Shown here one piece after another: positions 6,223 through 12,610 of a DNA stretch of 12,610 nt. The translations under genes were made by a program, and so were the position numbers. Numbering within the stretch: position 1 is the first letter of the stretch; each line of letters opens with the position of its first letter. A model generated the notes under the pieces. The model ran no database searches and was not told the origin of the DNA. It was given only the letters and a program-made list of their open reading frames with translations. Origin of the DNA: JACORV01 sp041484135 (GTDB taxonomy: Bacteria > Gemmatimonadota > Gemmatimonadetes > Gemmatimonadales > JACORV01); contig JBGPHD010000088.1 in NCBI GenBank assembly GCA_041484135.1, positions 1-12,610 of the forward strand, given 5' to 3'.

Positions 6223-7306
6223 CCAGGTAGCCGACCGCCGCTACGCCCAGGCCGACCAGGAACATGTCCATGCCGCTGCGGATCACGCCGCGGCCGGTGA
6301 AGATGCTCCGTGCGCCGCCCACCGCGAAGTGCGACAGCATCGAGACCGCGAACGAGGTGGCGATGGCCGCTGTCCCGGTGAAGAGGAGGAACGGGGCCAC
6401 CGGGATCAGCGCGCCCACCGCCGTGGCGGTGCCCGTCACCACGCCCTCCCGCATCGGCGTGCTGCGCTGCTCCCCGATCTTCAGCTCCTCGCGCACCTTC
6501 TCGGTGAGCGCGCGCGCCGGATCGAGGATCACCTCGTGGGCCCGCCGCCGAGCTTCACCCTTCTCGATGCCCTTCGCCTCGTAGACCAGCGCCAGCTCGT
6601 CCTCCTCCACCTCCGGCATCAGCCGGATCTCCTCGGACTCCATCTCGATCTCGTGCGCGTAGACCTCCTGCTCGCTCTTGGCCGCGAGATACCCGGAAGA
6701 CCCCATGGACAGCGCGTCGGCGAGCATCCCCGCCACGCCGGAGACCAGCACCACGTGCGGGGCCACGCTCGCCCCGATCACGCCGGCCACCAGCCCGAAG
6801 TTCGCCGTGAGGCCGTCGTTGAAGCCGTAGACCACGTTGCGCAGGAACCCGCCCGACTCGGCCTGGTGCCACGGCTCGCCCACCACGCCGGCCAGGCCCC
6901 CCAGGGTCTCGGCGTGCTCGGCCGACTCCTTGGCCAGGGTGAGCGCGGCGTCCTTGGCGGCCCCCGGCGCGCTGTCGCGGTGCATCGCGAGATACCCCTT
7001 CACCTCGCGCCCTTCCTCCCGCAGCAACAACCCGGTCAGCATCCCCGGCCCGAAGCGCCGGGCCGTCCACGCCATCGCTCGTGCCCGCACCGTCGGCCGG
7101 GGTTCTCCCGTTACTTCTCCGTTGTCCGCGAGGACTTTCTTCCAGATGGCGGTGTGCCGGTCCTCCACCTCGGCCAGCCGGCGGTAGAGATCCTGCTTCC
7201 CGGCGTCCGGTTCCGCTTCGGCGAGGACCCGGTACAGATAGGCGGCATCCAGCTCGTCCTGCCAGTGCTCCCGCCAGGACGCGATGGTTTCGCGATCGGT
7301 TGCCAT
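6194..7306 (-). CDS. Ferritin-like / VIT1 fusion iron transporter (MbfA-like)
   Basis: The 370-aa protein fuses a cytosolic ferritin-like (erythrin/rubrerythrin type) four-helix domain to a VIT1/CCC1 transporter. Residues about 8-135 carry candidate di-iron ligands: E18 (DELDAAYLY), E48 and H51 (EVEDRH), E98, E127 or E130, and H131 (KESAEH). Residues about 152-370 are the VIT1 part: the LRNVVYGFNDGLTANFGLVAG entry helix, a long acidic cytosolic stretch (about 211-255, with EMESEEIRLMPEVEEDE), and about five membrane segments (near 166-183, 184-203, 290-310, 311-332, 347-367). This architecture matches membrane-bound ferritin A, which exports iron in alpha-proteobacteria, so a role in Fe(II) or Mn(II) efflux is inferred; the substrate is not proven here. 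A TG-C-TATCCT element ends 5 nt before the ATG, so the message may be nearly leaderless. Confidence 0.92.
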   Translation of the reverse strand: MATDRETIASWREHWQDELDAAYLYRVLAEAEPDAGKQDLYRRLAEVEDRHTAIWKKVLADNGEVTGEPRPTVRARAMAWTARRFGPGMLTGLLLREEGREVKGYLAMHRDSAPGAAKDAALTLAKESAEHAETLGGLAGVVGEPWHQAESGGFLRNVVYGFNDGLTANFGLVAGVIGASVAPHVVLVSGVAGMLADALSMGSSGYLAAKSEQEVYAHEIEMESEEIRLMPEVEEDELALVYEAKGIEKGEARRRAHEVILDPARALTEKVREELKIGEQRSTPMREGVVTGTATAVGALIPVAPFLLFTGTAAIATSFAVSMLSHFAVGGARSIFTGRGVIRSGMDMFLVGLGVAAVGYLVGGLVAKAL

Positions 7307-7310
7307 ACCT

Positions 7311-7320
7311 TAGGATAGCA
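7311..7320. promoter_or_regulatory. Overlapping back-to-back -10 elements in the iron gene / TrpF-like gap
   Basis: In the 47-bp gap between the divergent genes the minus strand reads TGCTATCCT (7320-7312), an extended -10 (TG-N-TATCCT, 4/6 core) placed 5 nt from the ferritin-VIT1 ATG. The plus strand of almost the same bases reads TAGGAT (7311-7316), also 4/6. Neither has a convincing -35. The site could drive transcription both ways from one AT-rich patch in an otherwise GC-rich stretch. Confidence 0.33.
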
Positions 7321-7353
7321 CAGGTTCCCATCAGGCGGCACGCCAGGAGCGCC

Positions 7354-8028
7354 ATGAAACCGGTCGGTCGGACCAGGGTCAAGATCTGCTGCATCGGGAC
7401 GACGGATGAGGCGTGGATGGCCATCCGCCATGGCGCCAACGCGCTCGGCTTCGTGTCGCAGATGCCGAGCGGTCCCGGTGTCGTCCCCGAAGACACGCTC
7501 CGCCGCATCGCGAGCGCCGTCCCGCCCGGGGTCGCGACCTTCCTCCTCACCAGCCGGCAGGACGCCACCGGGATCATCAACCAGCAGCGCAAGCTCCGCC
7601 TCAACACCGTCCAGATCGTGGACCGGCTGCTGGCCGGGTCGCACCGGGACCTCAAGCGCGCCCTCCCCGGCGTCGCCATCGTCCAGGTCATCCACGTCAC
7701 CGGCGAGCGCTCCGTGGCCGAGGCGGTCGCGATCGCGCAGGACGTGGACGCGATCCTGCTCGATTCGGGCAACCCGGAGCTGGCCGTCAAGGAGCTTGGC
7801 GGGACCGGGCGCGTGCACGACTGGTCGGTGAGCCGGCGCATCCGCGAGGCGGTGGAGGTCCCCGTCTGGCTGGCGGGGGGCCTCAACAGCGACAACGTTG
7901 CCGAGGCCATCGAGGCGGTATCGCCCTTCGGCGTGGACGTGTGCAGCGGTGTCCGCACCGACGGCGCGCTCGACGAACAGAAGCTCACGGCGTTCATGCA
8001 GGCGGTCGAGCGCACCTACCACCGCTGA
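7354..8028 (+). CDS. TrpF-like (beta/alpha)8 barrel protein, divergent from phosphoribosylanthranilate isomerase
   Basis: This 224-aa single-domain protein would be annotated as phosphoribosylanthranilate isomerase (tryptophan synthesis). It aligns along its length with TrpF: VKIC near the N-terminus with the catalytic Cys (C12, Cys7 in Thermotoga), GANALGFV, NTVQIVD, AILLDSG with the catalytic Asp (D137, Asp126), GGTGRVHDWS, WLAGGLNSDNV and FGVDVCSGVR for the phosphate-binding end. In the ungapped loop after GFV, however, the conserved Arg that grips the substrate (KSKRY in Thermotoga) is replaced: SGPG with P41 at that position. KICG is also KICC and QLHG is QIVD. No other trp gene is present. 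I infer a paralogue acting on a different substrate, though weak isomerase activity is possible. The start has an AGGAG 4 nt upstream. Confidence 0.85.
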   Translation: MKPVGRTRVKICCIGTTDEAWMAIRHGANALGFVSQMPSGPGVVPEDTLRRIASAVPPGVATFLLTSRQDATGIINQQRKLRLNTVQIVDRLLAGSHRDLKRALPGVAIVQVIHVTGERSVAEAVAIAQDVDAILLDSGNPELAVKELGGTGRVHDWSVSRRIREAVEVPVWLAGGLNSDNVAEAIEAVSPFGVDVCSGVRTDGALDEQKLTAFMQAVERTYHR

Positions 8029-8029
8029 G

Positions 8030-8069
8030 CGGGAACTGGCGCCGCGGCGCGGGCCGTCGTAGGTTCCCG
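8030..8069. repeat. Short inverted repeat upstream of GNAT gene
   Basis: CGGGAAC (8030-8036) and GTTCCCG (8063-8069) are exact reverse complements 26 bp apart, filling the 46-bp gap between the TrpF-like stop and the GNAT ATG. GC-rich sequence lies between them. The repeat could be a protein-binding site or a leader hairpin; with 7-bp arms, chance is possible. Confidence 0.3.
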
Positions 8070-8074
8070 GCCCG

Positions 8075-9199
8075 ATGAGCGTCCGTGTCACTCCCGTCTC
8101 CAGCCGGCGCGACCTCAAGCGCTTCATCTACCTTCCCGAGAAGCTGCACCGCGATCACCCGCTGTGGATGCCGCCCATCTATTGGGACGAGTGGTCGTAT
8201 TTCAACCCCAGGAAGAACCGCGCCTTCGGCTACTGCGACACCACCCTCGCCCTCGCGTACCAGGACGACAAGCTGGTGGGTCGCGTCATGGGCATCGTCA
8301 ACCGCCGCCATAACGAGAAGCTGAACGAGAAGGTCGCGCGCTTCGCCTACCTCGAGTGCACCGAGGACGCGGAGGTCGCCCATGCGCTCCTCGGCTGGGT
8401 CGAGGACTGGGCGCGGAAGCTCGGCATGACGAAGGTCGTCGGCCCGCTCGGCTTCACCGACCAGGACCCCGAGGGCTTCATGGTCGAGGGCTTCGAGCAG
8501 GAGCCCACGATCGTGACCTACTACAACTTCGCGTACCTCCTCCGGTTCCTCGCCGCCGAGGGGTACACGAAGGAGATCGACTACGTCGTGTACAAGATCC
8601 CGGTTCCCGACAAGGTGCCGGAGTACTTCGACAAGATCGCCGACCGGGTGGAGAAGCGCGGCGGATTCACGCTGATCGAGTTCGCGACCAAGGCCCAGGC
8701 CAAGCCGTACATCCGCCCGGTCCTGAGCCTCATGAACGACACCTTCGTCGGGATCTACGGCTACTCCCCGCTCGACGAGGAGGAGATGACGGAGCTGGCC
8801 AAGAAGTACATGCCGCTCCTCGACCCGCGGTTCGTGAAGGTGGTGGAGAAGGACGGCAAGGTGATCGCGTTCTTCATCGCGATGCCCAACCTCTACGAGG
8901 GCATCGTCAAGGCCCGCGGCCGGATCCTGCCGTTCGGCATCCTCCACATCCTGCGCGCCGCGAAGCGCGCCACCCAGCTCGACCTGCTCCTGGCCGGCAT
9001 CAAGGAGGAGTACCGGGGTCGGGGGCTCGACATGCTGATGGGACGCGGCATCATGCGCTCGGCCATCTCCGGCGGGTTCACCGTGATGGACAGCCACCAC
9101 GAGCTCGAGACGAACAAGCAGGTGCGGGCGGAGATGGAGCGCGGGGGCGGGGTGGTCTACAAGCGCTACCGGATCTTCCAGAAGCCCCTCGCCGGCTGA
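8075..9199 (+). CDS. GNAT-family acyltransferase, long YghO-like form
   Basis: This is a 374-aa soluble protein, about twice the size of a minimal GNAT. Residues 1-60 contain the RFIYLPEKLHRDHPLWMPP opening typical of the YghO-like group of uncharacterised acetyltransferase-like proteins. A first alpha/beta region (about 60-140) includes LVGRVMGIVNRRHNE and a VVGPLGFTDQDPEG motif. The C-terminal half holds the recognisable acyl-CoA binding turn EYRGRGLDMLM (R314-G-R-G317), then a helix and HHELETNKQVRAEMERGGG, and ends YKRYRIFQKPLAG, as in GNAT proteins of this group. Acetyl-CoA (or another acyl-CoA) transfer is inferred from the fold; the acceptor is unknown. The gene follows the TrpF-like gene by 46 bp and precedes the transglutaminase gene by 47 bp, so co-transcription is possible. 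The Shine-Dalgarno signal is poor. Confidence 0.85.
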   Translation: MSVRVTPVSSRRDLKRFIYLPEKLHRDHPLWMPPIYWDEWSYFNPRKNRAFGYCDTTLALAYQDDKLVGRVMGIVNRRHNEKLNEKVARFAYLECTEDAEVAHALLGWVEDWARKLGMTKVVGPLGFTDQDPEGFMVEGFEQEPTIVTYYNFAYLLRFLAAEGYTKEIDYVVYKIPVPDKVPEYFDKIADRVEKRGGFTLIEFATKAQAKPYIRPVLSLMNDTFVGIYGYSPLDEEEMTELAKKYMPLLDPRFVKVVEKDGKVIAFFIAMPNLYEGIVKARGRILPFGILHILRAAKRATQLDLLLAGIKEEYRGRGLDMLMGRGIMRSAISGGFTVMDSHHELETNKQVRAEMERGGGVVYKRYRIFQKPLAG

Positions 9200-9246
9200 G
9201 CCCCGAACCTCTGGCCGGGGCCTCCGGACCGGTGCTACCATTCAGC

Positions 9247-11193
9247 GTGCGCACGCCCGTTCTCCCGCTCCTCATCTGTGTCGCCGCCAACGCCTGGGCG
9301 CAGGCCCCGCGCATCACGCCCTCCGGCGATCCCTCGGTCCGCAGCGACACCATCTACCGGCTCGCGGTGGACCCGGCCGAGCACGCCGGCGAGGCGTTCG
9401 TCTACCTCCTCGACGACGGCGTGGTCCGCTTCGAGGCGGACGGCCGCGGCACCCGCACCTACCGGCAGGTCATCCAGATCCTCACGCGGGAGGCGGCCGA
9501 GACCTGGGGTGAGCTCAGCTTCTCGTACCTGCCGGGCCGCGAGCGGCTCACGGTGAACTGGGTGCGGGTGCTCCGCGCCAACGGCGACGTGATCAGCAAC
9601 TCCCCCGCGCACGAGCAGGAATCGCTGGCCCCCGTGGCCGAACAGGCCCCCGTCTACACCGATCTCCGGGTCCGGCGCCTCTCCCTGGGCGGCGTCGCGC
9701 CGGGCACCATCGTCGACTACAGCTACACGACCGAGATCAAGCAGCCCATCATGCCGCGGGACTTCCTCTCCCCCTGGCGGGTGACGACCGGCCGCCTGAC
9801 CCGTCGCTCGCGGCTCATCGTGGACGTGCCCGCGTCGATGACGCCGCGTATCAAGGAGACCAACCTCGACTTCCCGCGGACCGTCACCGAGCAGGGCGGG
9901 CGCCGCACCTATGTGTGGGCCACCGCCGACGTGCCGTTGATCGATCCGGAGCCGCTCGCCGCCCAGCCCAACGCCGTGGAGGTGGGGATCGACGTCGGCG
10001 CGCCCATCGCCTGGCGCGACGTCGCGGCCTGGTACGCGCAGCTCTCGCGGGACCGCTACGCCATCACCCCGACCCTCGAGCGGCGGCTCGGCGAGATCGT
10101 GGCCGGCGCGCGGACGCTGGAGGACTCGCTCCGGCAGGTGCACCGGTGGGTCGCGCAGGACTTCCGCTACGTGTCGCTGTCGTTAGGTATCGGCGGGTAC
10201 CAGCCGCGGACGCCGGCCGCGGTGCTCGAGACCCAGTACGGCGACTGCAAGGACAAGGCGACCCTGTTCGTCGCGCTGGCGCGGCGCATGGGGGTCACCG
10301 CCTATCCCGTGCTGCTGAGCTCGACCGCCACCGCGGAGCGCGAGCTTCCCTCCACCCGGCAGTTCGATCACATGATCGCGGCGGTGGAGCGGCCGGGCGG
10401 GAGGCTCTACCTGGACCTCACCGCGGACCTGACGCCGTACGGCTCCCTGCCGCCCGACGAGCAGGGCGGCTTCGCGCTGGTCGTCCATCCCGACGGCACC
10501 GCCGACTCGGTCACGCTGCCCCAGGACTCCGTCACCGCCAACCGCAGCGACATCTCCATCGTCGGCGAGCTGTCGCCGGCCGGCGTCTTCAGCGGCCGGT
10601 TCACCCGCGTGGGCATGGGGAGCCGCCAGTACCCGCTGCGCCAGGCGTTCACGCACACCATGAGCGCGACCGAGCGGACCGAGCTGATACGCGCCCTCGC
10701 CAACTCCGTCATCCAGGGCGCCTCCGGCGACAGCCTCGTGGCGTTCGACGGCCGTGACCTCCGGGCGCCGGCGCGGATCTCCCTCGCCATCCAGAACGGG
10801 CGCGTCACCTCGAGCGCGGGCGGCCTGGACGTCCTCACCCTGCCCATCGACTTCCTCACCGTCTCGGGGCTCATCCAGGACCTCGCGTCGCACGTTCCGC
10901 GACGCTTCCCGATCGACGCCGAGGGCATCTTCGGCGCGTTCGAGCTGAACCTCACGCTCCAGCTGACCCTGCCCGAAGGCTGGCGCGCCCGCATGCCCGC
11001 CGACGTCTCGGCCTCGGGCGCGTTCGGCACGTATGCGGCCACGTACGTCCAGCAGGGAAGGGAGCTTCGCGTCTCCCGTCGCTTCGTCGGGGCGCGCGGA
11101 CCCCAGCCTCCCGAGCGGGTCGGCGATCTCCTCTCCTGGCTCCGGGAGATCGGCCGCGACGAAGTGCGCTACGTCGTCCTGGACCACCCCTGA
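9247..11193 (+). CDS. Exported DUF3857 / transglutaminase-like protein
   Basis: The 648-aa protein has a signal peptide (MRTPVLPLLICVAANAWAQA, residues 1-20) and no other obvious membrane segment. Residues about 50-220 match DUF3857, a beta-rich domain (TRTYRQVIQILTREAAETWG, GTIVDYSYTTEIKQP). Residues about 265-395 are a transglutaminase-like cysteine-protease fold with a complete candidate triad: C334 (YGDCKDKATLFVALARRMG), H375 (FDHMIAAV) and D390 (LYLDLTADLTPYG). The remaining 250 residues are beta-rich, like the DUF3858-type C-terminus of this family. Such proteins are common in Bacteroidota and related phyla; periplasmic peptide processing or cross-linking is inferred. The start is GTG at 9247, chosen because it begins the signal peptide; GTG at 9232 would add five residues. 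A TTA codon lies at 10183, in the triad-bearing domain. Confidence 0.9.
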   Translation: MRTPVLPLLICVAANAWAQAPRITPSGDPSVRSDTIYRLAVDPAEHAGEAFVYLLDDGVVRFEADGRGTRTYRQVIQILTREAAETWGELSFSYLPGRERLTVNWVRVLRANGDVISNSPAHEQESLAPVAEQAPVYTDLRVRRLSLGGVAPGTIVDYSYTTEIKQPIMPRDFLSPWRVTTGRLTRRSRLIVDVPASMTPRIKETNLDFPRTVTEQGGRRTYVWATADVPLIDPEPLAAQPNAVEVGIDVGAPIAWRDVAAWYAQLSRDRYAITPTLERRLGEIVAGARTLEDSLRQVHRWVAQDFRYVSLSLGIGGYQPRTPAAVLETQYGDCKDKATLFVALARRMGVTAYPVLLSSTATAERELPSTRQFDHMIAAVERPGGRLYLDLTADLTPYGSLPPDEQGGFALVVHPDGTADSVTLPQDSVTANRSDISIVGELSPAGVFSGRFTRVGMGSRQYPLRQAFTHTMSATERTELIRALANSVIQGASGDSLVAFDGRDLRAPARISLAIQNGRVTSSAGGLDVLTLPIDFLTVSGLIQDLASHVPRRFPIDAEGIFGAFELNLTLQLTLPEGWRARMPADVSASGAFGTYAATYVQQGRELRVSRRFVGARGPQPPERVGDLLSWLREIGRDEVRYVVLDHP

Positions 11194-11220
11194 CCGTCGG
11201 TCCCGTCTGAAACAACGGTA

Positions 11221-11248
11221 TTGACTTCTCGTACTACACGTGTAGAAT
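11221..11248 (+). promoter_or_regulatory. Sigma70-type promoter of the blaI-M56 unit
   Basis: TTGACT (11221-11226) and TAGAAT (11243-11248) are separated by 16 bp and match the consensus in 5/6 positions each, the best promoter in the window. It lies in the longest non-coding stretch (11194-11326) and points at the BlaI-family gene. The predicted start near 11255 gives a leader of about 70 nt to the ATG at 11327. Confidence 0.75.
11234..11245. promoter_or_regulatory. BlaI/MecI-type operator
   Basis: CTACACGTGTAG is a perfect 12-bp palindrome whose core TACA-CG-TGTA matches the TACA-N2-TGTA dyad bound by BlaI and MecI. It fills the end of the promoter spacer and covers the first three bases of the -10, so a bound dimer would block RNA polymerase. 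The repressor gene starts directly downstream, which implies autoregulation. I see no second copy in the window. Confidence 0.75.
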
Positions 11249-11326
11249 GGCTTTCCCGAGCGCCGAGCCGGAGATCCGGACGGGCGCGGGATGGCAGGCA
11301 CTCCGACCAGGCAACGGGCGGCACGC

Positions 11327-11713
11327 ATGGACGACACCCTCGATCTGACCGAGCTGCAACTCGCCGTGATGCGGGTCCTCTGGGACCGGCGCGAGGCCCC
11401 GGTGGCCGACGTGCACGAGGTCCTGCACCGGGAGCGGGGGCTCGCCCTGACCACCATCGCGACCCTGCTGACCCGCCTCGAGAAGGCGGGGCTCGTGGCC
11501 CGCCGCCCGCACGGCCGACACTTCGTCTATCGGCCCCTCGTATCGGAAGAAGAGGTGCGCCGCTCCATGGTCAGCGGCCTGGCGGAGCGGCTCTTCCACG
11601 GTGACGTCGCGGCGCTGGTGAGCCACCTCCTGCGGGAGCGGGAGATCGCGCCGGACGATCTGGCGCGGGTGCGGCGGTTGATCGAGGACCGGGAACAGAG
11701 CGGGGAGTCCTGA
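11327..11713 (+). CDS. BlaI/MecI/CopY-family transcriptional repressor
   Basis: This 128-aa winged-helix repressor fits the family length. Residues about 5-70 are the DNA-binding domain: LTELQLAVMRVLWDR, recognition helix region LALTTIATLLTRLEKAGLV, and wing RRPHGRHFVYRPL. Residues 75-125 form the dimerisation helices, with the family motif ERLFHGDVAALVSHLL, where BlaR1-type proteases cleave in characterised members. Family members repress beta-lactamase, PBP2a, copper or other envelope genes. The ATG at 11327 gives the canonical N-terminus and has GGCGG 5 nt upstream; an in-frame ATG at 11291 would add 12 residues. One nucleotide separates its stop from the M56 ATG, so the two are translationally coupled. 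Autorepression is inferred from the operator upstream. No beta-lactamase gene is seen in the window, so the regulated target is unknown. Confidence 0.93.
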   Translation: MDDTLDLTELQLAVMRVLWDRREAPVADVHEVLHRERGLALTTIATLLTRLEKAGLVARRPHGRHFVYRPLVSEEEVRRSMVSGLAERLFHGDVAALVSHLLREREIAPDDLARVRRLIEDREQSGES

Positions 11714-11714
11714 C

Positions 11715-12610
11715 ATGACCATCCTCCTCAGCGTGGTCGCGTGGCTCATCACGTACCTGATGCACAGCACGATCCTGCTGGGCGGGGCGGTCCTGCTCGT
11801 CACGTTAGGCGTCGTGCGCTCCGATCAAGCGCGGGACACCCTCTGGAAGGTGGCGCTCGTCGGCGGCCTGCTCACCGCCACGGTGCAGCTCGCCCTCAGG
11901 CTCGAGCCGGTGGTGGGGACGGCGCGGCTCACGCCCGCCGCGGAGGCGGAGCTCATCGACGTCGCGGCGCGCGGCATGGCGCCGTCGGTGTTCTCCCCGA
12001 TCGGGAGGGGGGGTCGGGAGGACGCGGGCCCGGCGGCTTCTGCCGAGCGGCTCGCCGGGGACGTCCGCGAGGGCGCGGTCGGCGTGCCGCACCGGCGCGT
12101 GGACCCGCCGCTTCGCCGGGTGCTGAGCGGCGTCAACATCAGCTGGCCCGGGGTGGTGCTGCAACTCTGGCTCTTCGGCGCGCTCGCCTTCGGCCTCCGG
12201 CTCGTCCTCATGCGTCTCTGTCTCACGCACCAGCTGGCGTCGCGCCGCTCCCTGAGCGACGGCCCGCTCGTCCGCATGCTCGATGAGCTGCGCGCCTCGG
12301 CGGGCGTGCGGCGGGGTGTCCGCCTCAGCGTGAGCGACGGCATCGCGGGACCGATCGCCATCGGCCGCTCGGAGATCGTGGTGCCCGGGCGCGTGCTCGA
12401 CGGCCTCGCGGCGGACCAGCAGCGCGCGGTGCTCGCGCATGAGCTCGGGCACCTGGTGCGGCGCGATCCCGCCTGGCTCGTGCTCGGCCATGCCATCGAG
12501 TGCCTGTTCTTCATGCAGCCGCTCAACCGGCTGGCGCGACGCCGGCTCCAGGACGTGGCGGAGTACCTCTGCGACGATTGGGCGGCGAACCGCACCGGCG
12601 GGGGCATGGC
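11715..12610 (+). CDS. BlaR1/M56-family membrane metalloprotease (C-terminus beyond window)
   Basis: The M56 protein is the usual partner of BlaI: a membrane zinc protease that inactivates the repressor when its sensor part detects a signal. The 298 visible residues have membrane helices at about 5-33, 44-62 and 146-166. Between the second and third lies a Gly/Ala-rich loop of about 80 residues with no recognised domain. The zinc site is complete: H242-E-L-G-H246 on helix AVLAHELGHLVRRDP, with E283 in VAEYLCDDWA the third ligand. The conserved pre-HExxH strand (GPIAIGRSEIVVPG) is also present. The gene runs off the right edge, so whether it ends in a penicillin-binding sensor domain or another output cannot be told. 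A TTA codon is at 11805. Confidence 0.92.
   Translation, partial: MTILLSVVAWLITYLMHSTILLGGAVLLVTLGVVRSDQARDTLWKVALVGGLLTATVQLALRLEPVVGTARLTPAAEAELIDVAARGMAPSVFSPIGRGGREDAGPAASAERLAGDVREGAVGVPHRRVDPPLRRVLSGVNISWPGVVLQLWLFGALAFGLRLVLMRLCLTHQLASRRSLSDGPLVRMLDELRASAGVRRGVRLSVSDGIAGPIAIGRSEIVVPGRVLDGLAADQQRAVLAHELGHLVRRDPAWLVLGHAIECLFFMQPLNRLARRRLQDVAEYLCDDWAANRTGGGM

Noticed and set aside
6555..8015. Minus-strand 486-codon frame covering the TrpF-like gene
   Set aside because: Ser/Arg-rich shadow on the opposite strand; the plus-strand TrpF-like protein and the minus-strand ferritin-VIT1 protein explain the region.
8356..9246. N-terminal extension of the DUF3857 frame back to 8356
   Set aside because: The extension overlaps the GNAT gene in another frame and is low-complexity; a signal peptide begins at the GTG at 9247.
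11194..11220. Terminator behind the transglutaminase gene (ACCG-T-CGGT)
   Set aside because: Four-bp arms with a one-base centre and no T-tract; too weak to call.
1..12610. Mobile elements, tRNAs, CRISPR arrays or a defence system
   Set aside because: No transposase, integrase, phage or Cas-like protein, no direct-repeat array and no tRNA fold was seen; base composition is even across the window.

Overview
The window is about 70% GC, densely packed and chromosomal in character. It holds no tRNA, rRNA, CRISPR array, insertion sequence or phage gene. The gene mix fits a GC-rich soil or sediment bacterium: a BlaI/M56 pair, a DUF3857-transglutaminase protein, a secreted Xaa-Pro aminopeptidase and a ferritin-VIT1 iron transporter. 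My best guess is Gemmatimonadota, but that rests on gene content and codon use, not on a marker gene.

Layout from left to right. (1) Minus strand, 1-1017: the 5' end of ligA (NAD-dependent DNA ligase, cut by the window edge), with a coiled-coil/GAF protein directly upstream whose stop codon abuts the ligA ATG. (2) Plus strand, 1112-2859: a secreted M24 metallopeptidase and a small YtxH-like membrane protein, closely spaced. (3) Minus strand, 2849-3622: an exported TPR protein resembling the eukaryotic RMDN family, overlapping YtxH tail to tail. (4) Plus strand, 3655-4980: a thymidine/pyrimidine-nucleoside phosphorylase. (5) Minus strand, 7306-4977: a three-gene unit read right to left, consisting of a ferritin-like/VIT1 fusion, a diheme cytochrome c and an unlisted 93-aa single-pass membrane protein that seems to start at CTG. 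(6) Plus strand, 7354-11193: a TrpF-like protein, a large GNAT-type acyltransferase and an exported DUF3857/transglutaminase protein. (7) Plus strand, 11327 to the right edge: a BlaI-family repressor and the start of its M56 membrane metalloprotease.

The clearest regulatory signal is at 11221-11248. A sigma70-type promoter carries a perfect 12-bp palindrome containing TACA-CG-TGTA, the BlaI/MecI core, overlapping its -10 box, so the blaI-M56 unit is very probably autorepressed. The iron unit combines cytosolic ferritin-like iron binding, membrane iron transport and a periplasm-facing diheme cytochrome; a functional link between them is a reasonable but untested inference. The TrpF-like protein keeps the catalytic Cys and Asp of phosphoribosylanthranilate isomerase but has Pro where the substrate-binding Arg should be, so its usual annotation is doubtful.

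Genes are spaced so tightly (convergent stops overlap by 4 and 11 bp) that no classical hairpin-plus-T-tract terminator is visible. No intergenic stretch exceeds 300 bases; the longest, 11194-11326, holds the blaI promoter and operator.
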